17,125 bases of DNA, taken from NCBI GenBank assembly GCA_009774735.1, contig VSOH01000012.1, positions 1-17,125 of the forward strand, given 5' to 3'. Origin of the DNA: Clostridiales bacterium. Lineage in GTDB: Bacteria; Bacillota_A; Clostridia; Oscillospirales; Acutalibacteraceae. Each line of letters begins with the position of its first letter. Position 1 is the first letter of the stretch. The translations under genes and the position numbers were made by a program. The notes under the pieces were generated by a model, which had not been told where the DNA came from, ran no database searches, and saw only the letters and a program-made list of their open reading frames with translations. Shown here piece by piece: positions 14,260 to 17,125 of this stretch.

Positions 14260-14818
14260 TACAGATATTTTGTTAGAAGATTTAGAGGATGTTCTTGACG
14301 ATGCTACCTCTATACCTCTTAGTAAAAAATACGCAGTAGATGTTGATAAGATTAAGACTATTATTGAAGATATCCGTCTTAACACACCACAGGAAACAAA
14401 GCAGGCTAAAGCTATTGTTGACTCAAGAAATTCAATTCTTGATGAGGCTAACAAGCAGGCTGCCGACATTATTGCAAAGGCGCAGGAGGAAGCAAGAGAG
14501 CTTGTAGCACGTGACCAGATTACACAGACTGCACAGGCACAGGCTGCCGATATTATTGCAAAAGCCAAGGAGCAGGGTGATGCCTACGTGGCTGATGCTC
14601 AGAATCAGGCAAATGATATTCTTTCAAATGCTACAAATCAGGCTAATGAAATGGTTACAACTGCACAGAATAAGTCAAGGGAAATGCTCACAGCAGTTAA
14701 TAATTATGCTGATGATACACTTCTTGCTATTGACGATTCACTTTATAAGGCTTTGTCTGATGTTCGCCGTATCCGTCAGGGTATTATGAACAGCCAGAAC
14801 AAGAACAAGCAGGGCTAA
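14252..14818 (+). CDS. Coiled-coil protein with 11-residue repeats, unknown function
   Basis: A 188-residue, probably cytoplasmic, mostly helical protein. The N-terminal 45 residues are acidic with KYAVDVDKIKTIIEDI, which may be a small folded part. Residues 50-176 form a long Ala/Gln/Asn-rich helix. From residue 98 to 174 it divides without gaps into seven 11-residue units (AADIIAKAKEQ, GDAYVADAQNQ, ANDILSNATNQ, ANEMVTTAQNK and so on); two further units cover 70-91, with a 6-residue skip. Hendecads make near-straight coiled coils, as in ATP synthase b-type stalks, and homologues are sometimes labelled ATPase or F0 subunit B-like. I see no membrane segment and no nucleotide motif. AAAGGAG lies before the ATG, and the 8-base overlap with coaD suggests coupled translation. 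A role in cell shape or division is conceivable but not shown. Confidence 0.8.
   Translation: MTNTDILLEDLEDVLDDATSIPLSKKYAVDVDKIKTIIEDIRLNTPQETKQAKAIVDSRNSILDEANKQAADIIAKAQEEARELVARDQITQTAQAQAADIIAKAKEQGDAYVADAQNQANDILSNATNQANEMVTTAQNKSREMLTAVNNYADDTLLAIDDSLYKALSDVRRIRQGIMNSQNKNKQG
14456..14565 (+). repeat. Imperfect 26-bp direct repeat within coiled-coil gene
   Basis: The copies at 14456-14481 and 14540-14565 match at 24 of 26 bases and both encode QAADIIAKA. They lie exactly 84 bases (28 codons) apart, so they keep frame and point to an internal duplication of the coiled coil. Confidence 0.8.
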
Positions 14819-14839
14819 GTATATTTGATTAAAAAAGAC

Positions 14840-14880
14840 AAATCCCCATTGCAGTCAAAAACTGTAATGGGGATTTTTTA
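14840..14880. terminator. Bidirectional terminator between convergent genes
   Basis: AAATCCCCATTGCAGT (14840-14855) pairs with ACTGTAATGGGGATTT with one G-T wobble and a 5-base loop, followed by TTTTATTTT on the plus strand; on the minus strand it is followed by GTCTTTTTT. It overlaps the last codon of the minus-strand phosphoesterase gene. Confidence 0.9.
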
Positions 14881-15555
14881 TTTTACTGTGATTATCTCAT
14901 TAAATATAGCAGTCATTTTTTTGCTGATATTCAAGTCAATGTGCAGTGAGCCGAAATACCAGTGCATATAATCAACATTTTTCATAAGTTCCTGAAGGTA
15001 CGTGTTCAGCGGAGTAATGATAATGTTCTGATTTGTTCGCTGTTTTAATATGTCTTTTGCAATTGTCGGTGCTTCGTAGGTAAGAATATAATTTATGGTT
15101 TTTTCGTTGTCAAAAAGATTTGTTACACCGTTTTTCAGTTCTTCGGCATTGGGCAGCTCACTTTCCCACCACGTAACCCCGTCGGTACGCATATCGGCAT
15201 CCTCACTTTCACCGCCGCCCATTACGAAAAAGGTTTTGCCCTCGAGAGTGAATACTTCACCGCGCATAAGATGATAAATGTTATCTGCAATTTTGTGGGC
15301 GTTGCCTCCCTTCCATCTGTATGGTGTGTAGGAATTCAATATTTCAAAATTTTCGTGAGCACCATCAACAAAGCAAATGGTGTATTTTCTTTTTTTCAGA
15401 AATTCTAAATTTTTCTTTTCCTTTTCACTTTTCGGATCCCATATAAAACCAAAATCACCGCATACAATAAGATAGTCTTTTTCAGTCAATTTATTGAGCT
15501 TTGAATTTTTGAAGCAGGAAATATCACCGTGAGTATCGCCGGTAATGTAAATCAT
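14878..15555 (-). CDS. Metallophosphoesterase-fold protein with degenerate metal site
   Basis: A 225-residue cytoplasmic protein of the calcineurin-like phosphoesterase superfamily, in the group of small clostridial enzymes that open MIYxTGDTHGD. The first metal motifs are intact (GDTHGD 6-11 with Asp7 and His9; CGDFG 32-36 with Asp34), as is the group's usual middle part (YRWKGGNAHKI, LMRGEVF, TWWESELP). Three later ligand positions are changed: the GNHE motif reads GAHE (Ala66), the TH-x-AP histidine is Tyr160 in LTYEAP, and FGHxH reads FGSLH (Ser203). Only His205 of the last motif remains. I checked these codons on the minus strand and all are clean, with no frameshift. The protein may be a pseudoenzyme or bind a single metal. 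Its promoter (15628-15656) is strong, so it is likely expressed. Confidence 0.85.
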   Translation of the reverse strand: MIYITGDTHGDISCFKNSKLNKLTEKDYLIVCGDFGFIWDPKSEKEKKNLEFLKKRKYTICFVDGAHENFEILNSYTPYRWKGGNAHKIADNIYHLMRGEVFTLEGKTFFVMGGGESEDADMRTDGVTWWESELPNAEELKNGVTNLFDNEKTINYILTYEAPTIAKDILKQRTNQNIIITPLNTYLQELMKNVDYMHWYFGSLHIDLNISKKMTAIFNEIITVK

Positions 15556-15627
15556 AAAGTAATCTAACCTTTCATAAAAAATTTATAAATATGGTCTTTA
15601 AATAATCATTAAAAAATGTTCCACTAT

Positions 15628-15656
15628 ATAATATAATTTAATATTACTGTTGTCAA
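15628..15656 (-). promoter_or_regulatory. Promoter for phosphoesterase-like gene
   Basis: On the minus strand TTGACA (15651-15656) is followed after 17 bases by TATTAT (15628-15633). The leader is about 65 bases, with AAAGG before the ATG. The -35 ends 4 bases before the start codon of the divergent carboxypeptidase gene. Confidence 0.75.
15632..15637 (+). promoter_or_regulatory. -10 element for carboxypeptidase gene
   Basis: TATAAT (15632-15637), with an overlapping second copy at 15627-15632. No good -35 is visible. It overlaps the divergent minus-strand promoter, so the two may exclude each other. The resulting leader would be about 17 bases. Confidence 0.4.
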
Positions 15657-15660
15657 GACT

Positions 15661-17037
15661 ATGAAAAAAACACTTTCAATATTTTTATCTTTATTAATAA
15701 TTTGTACAAGCTTTTGTGTTCCTGCGATATCTTCATCTGCAGCAACATATGAGCCTGACAGAAAAATTTATGCACAGGCATATCTTTTAATAAATCTTGA
15801 TGATGACAGTTTTCCTGTTGTGGCTGAGAAGAATTCGACAGAAAAACTTTACCCCGCTTCACTGACAAAAATAGTGACTGCTATTGTTGTTCTTAACAAT
15901 GTTAAGGATTTGCAGCAGAAAACGAAAATGAGCCAGGCTGCATTTGACAGACTGTTGGGCACAGGTGCACAGGTGGCAGGTATTGAGGTAGGCGAGGAGC
16001 TTACTATTGAGGAGCTGCTTTATCTGACGATGGTATATTCTGCGTGTGATGCCTGTCAGGTGCTTGCGGAATTTGTTGCAGGCAGCGAGGAAGCCTTTGT
16101 GCAGAAAATGAATGATTGGGTAAAATCGATTGGTTGTAACGATACTAATTTTGTAAATCCTGACGGACTTCACAATCCGAATCATTATTCAACTGCTAAG
16201 GATTTTGCAACGATTACTATTGAGGCATTGAAAAATGCAGATTTTAACAGAATATCAACAACTACATCTATTAATTTTCATAATATGAAGCTGACGCATA
16301 CAAATCTTATGCTGCAGCCCGGATATGTGACATATTATTATGAATATGCGCAGGGCATTAAGACCGGCTCAACCGAAGAGGCGGAATACTGTGTTATTAC
16401 AAAGGCTGCTAAGGATGGTTACAATTATCTTGCAGTAGTGCTGAAATCTCCGCAGCAGGCAATCAACGGTGAAAGCTATTTAACAAAGTGCTCATTTGTT
16501 GATGCGAAAGCACTTTTTGAGTGGGCTTTTGATAGTCTTAAGTATTCAACAATAGTCGCTGAAAATGAGGTTGTCGGTGAGGTTGACGTTGAGGACGGCA
16601 AGGATGCAGATTCGGTTCAGCTTGTTGCTAAGCAGGATACAAATGTTATTGTGCCTGCAGGGCTTGATAAATCTGCGATTATTTATGAGCTGCCCGATAA
16701 GCCTGCAAATATTAATGCTCCTGTTGTAAAGGGTCAGGATGTCTGCAAGGCAAATGTGATTTACGGCGATGAGATTATTGCTACAGTTGACCTTGTAGCG
16801 GCTGAAACTGTTGAGCTATCAACCTTCTTAAAGGTGATTAATGCAATCAAAGCATTTTTCAGTATGATGATTGTTAAAATAATCTGCATCATTATTATTG
16901 CGGTTATGGTCTGCTATGTTGTTCTTGTGTTTATGAATAACAGCAAGAAGAAGAAACGCCGCCGGCAGCGTGCACAGAGGGCAAGCGACAGAGATATTGA
17001 TGATCTCCAGCCTCCGCAGCCGCCAATCAGAAAGTAA
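15661..17037 (+). CDS. Serine-type D-Ala-D-Ala carboxypeptidase (S11), membrane-anchored
   Basis: A low-molecular-weight penicillin-binding protein of peptidase family S11, trimming the terminal D-Ala of peptidoglycan stem peptides outside the membrane. The 458-residue protein starts with a Sec signal peptide (MKKTLSIFLSLLIIC; likely cut near SSAA, about residue 28). The nucleophile motif SLTK (Ser67, Lys70) and KTG (234-236) are intact. The second motif, normally SxN (usually SGN or SAN, followed by D-A), reads Ser127-Ala-Cys129. After a beta-rich C-terminal domain a true membrane helix (about 401-426) leads to a very basic tail (SKKKKRRRQR) and a Pro-rich end; PBP5-type enzymes usually have only an amphipathic anchor. 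No clear ribosome site precedes the ATG, but the signal peptide fixes the start. Confidence 0.92.
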   Translation: MKKTLSIFLSLLIICTSFCVPAISSSAATYEPDRKIYAQAYLLINLDDDSFPVVAEKNSTEKLYPASLTKIVTAIVVLNNVKDLQQKTKMSQAAFDRLLGTGAQVAGIEVGEELTIEELLYLTMVYSACDACQVLAEFVAGSEEAFVQKMNDWVKSIGCNDTNFVNPDGLHNPNHYSTAKDFATITIEALKNADFNRISTTTSINFHNMKLTHTNLMLQPGYVTYYYEYAQGIKTGSTEEAEYCVITKAAKDGYNYLAVVLKSPQQAINGESYLTKCSFVDAKALFEWAFDSLKYSTIVAENEVVGEVDVEDGKDADSVQLVAKQDTNVIVPAGLDKSAIIYELPDKPANINAPVVKGQDVCKANVIYGDEIIATVDLVAAETVELSTFLKVINAIKAFFSMMIVKIICIIIIAVMVCYVVLVFMNNSKKKKRRRQRAQRASDRDIDDLQPPQPPIRK

Positions 17038-17125
17038 GTATGTTCAAAATGAAATGATATTATTCGGTTTGTATTACGGAGCGCTCTTTTGATTGCAAGC
17101 TTATGTATTTGGATAAGACTTGAAA
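17038..17125. other. Intergenic sequence to window end
   Basis: 88 bases with no gene or T-tailed hairpin visible. A palindrome GAGCGCTC followed by TTTTG is present at about 17080-17093, too short to call as a terminator. Confidence 0.4.

Noticed and set aside
14227..14568. 113-residue minus-strand open frame antisense to the coiled-coil gene
   Set aside because: Its Ala/Ser/Cys-rich product mirrors the Ala/Gln-rich repeat on the plus strand; no independent gene signals.
1..17125. CRISPR array, transposon, prophage or defence system
   Set aside because: No regularly spaced repeats, transposase, integrase, nuclease-helicase cluster or toxin-antitoxin pair was found on either strand.

Overview
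The window is an AT-rich stretch of ordinary bacterial chromosome. It most likely comes from an endospore-forming or formerly endospore-forming Clostridia (Bacillota), probably near the Ruminococcaceae/Oscillospiraceae. The evidence is a SpoVAC homologue, a CdaA-CdaR pair, an HPr with both His15 and Ser46, AGGAG/GGTGA-type ribosome binding sites, sigma-A-like TTGACA/TATAAT promoters, and many short transcription units separated by hairpin terminators. The taxonomic call is inferred from gene content and protein style, not from a marker RNA. I see no rRNA, tRNA, CRISPR array, insertion sequence, prophage or integrase, and no gap of 300 bases or more without a gene.

Layout. Bases 1-2223 hold the 3' part of a GPH-family sugar:cation symporter with a very long charged cytoplasmic tail. 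After a terminator and a promoter comes a two-gene unit (2327-3669): a small DUF3343 protein (putative Se/S carrier) overlapping by 4 bases a class V aminotransferase/cysteine desulfurase. Then come cdaA (diadenylate cyclase) and cdaR (YbbR-domain regulator), 3747-5893, ending in a perfect 17-bp hairpin. A lipoprotein of unknown function lies on the minus strand (5985-6950), followed by a small membrane protein (7111-7641). A solitary spoVAC (minus) is divergent from a solitary MacB/LolD-type ABC ATPase (7677-8978). A YjbR/MmcQ-family gene (9091-9456) is followed by rimM-trmD (9541-10771), then ptsH with its own promoter and terminator, then uvrC (GTG start).

From 13162 a strong promoter drives rsmD-coaD-coiled-coil protein, three tightly packed or overlapping genes ending in a bidirectional terminator. 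The convergent minus-strand gene beyond it is a metallophosphoesterase homologue that has lost several metal-ligand residues. It shares an intergenic promoter region with the last gene, a D,D-carboxypeptidase with a signal peptide, a C-terminal membrane anchor and a non-canonical SxC in place of SxN.

Together the genes cover housekeeping (ribosome and tRNA maturation, CoA synthesis, nucleotide excision repair), envelope and c-di-AMP signalling, sugar uptake/PTS regulation and a fragment of the sporulation machinery. I did not find a clear new multi-gene system. The best leads are the apparently inactivated phosphoesterase, the SxC carboxypeptidase, the DUF3343-desulfurase pair without visible selenium genes, the long-tailed symporter, and the 11-residue-repeat coiled-coil protein next to coaD.
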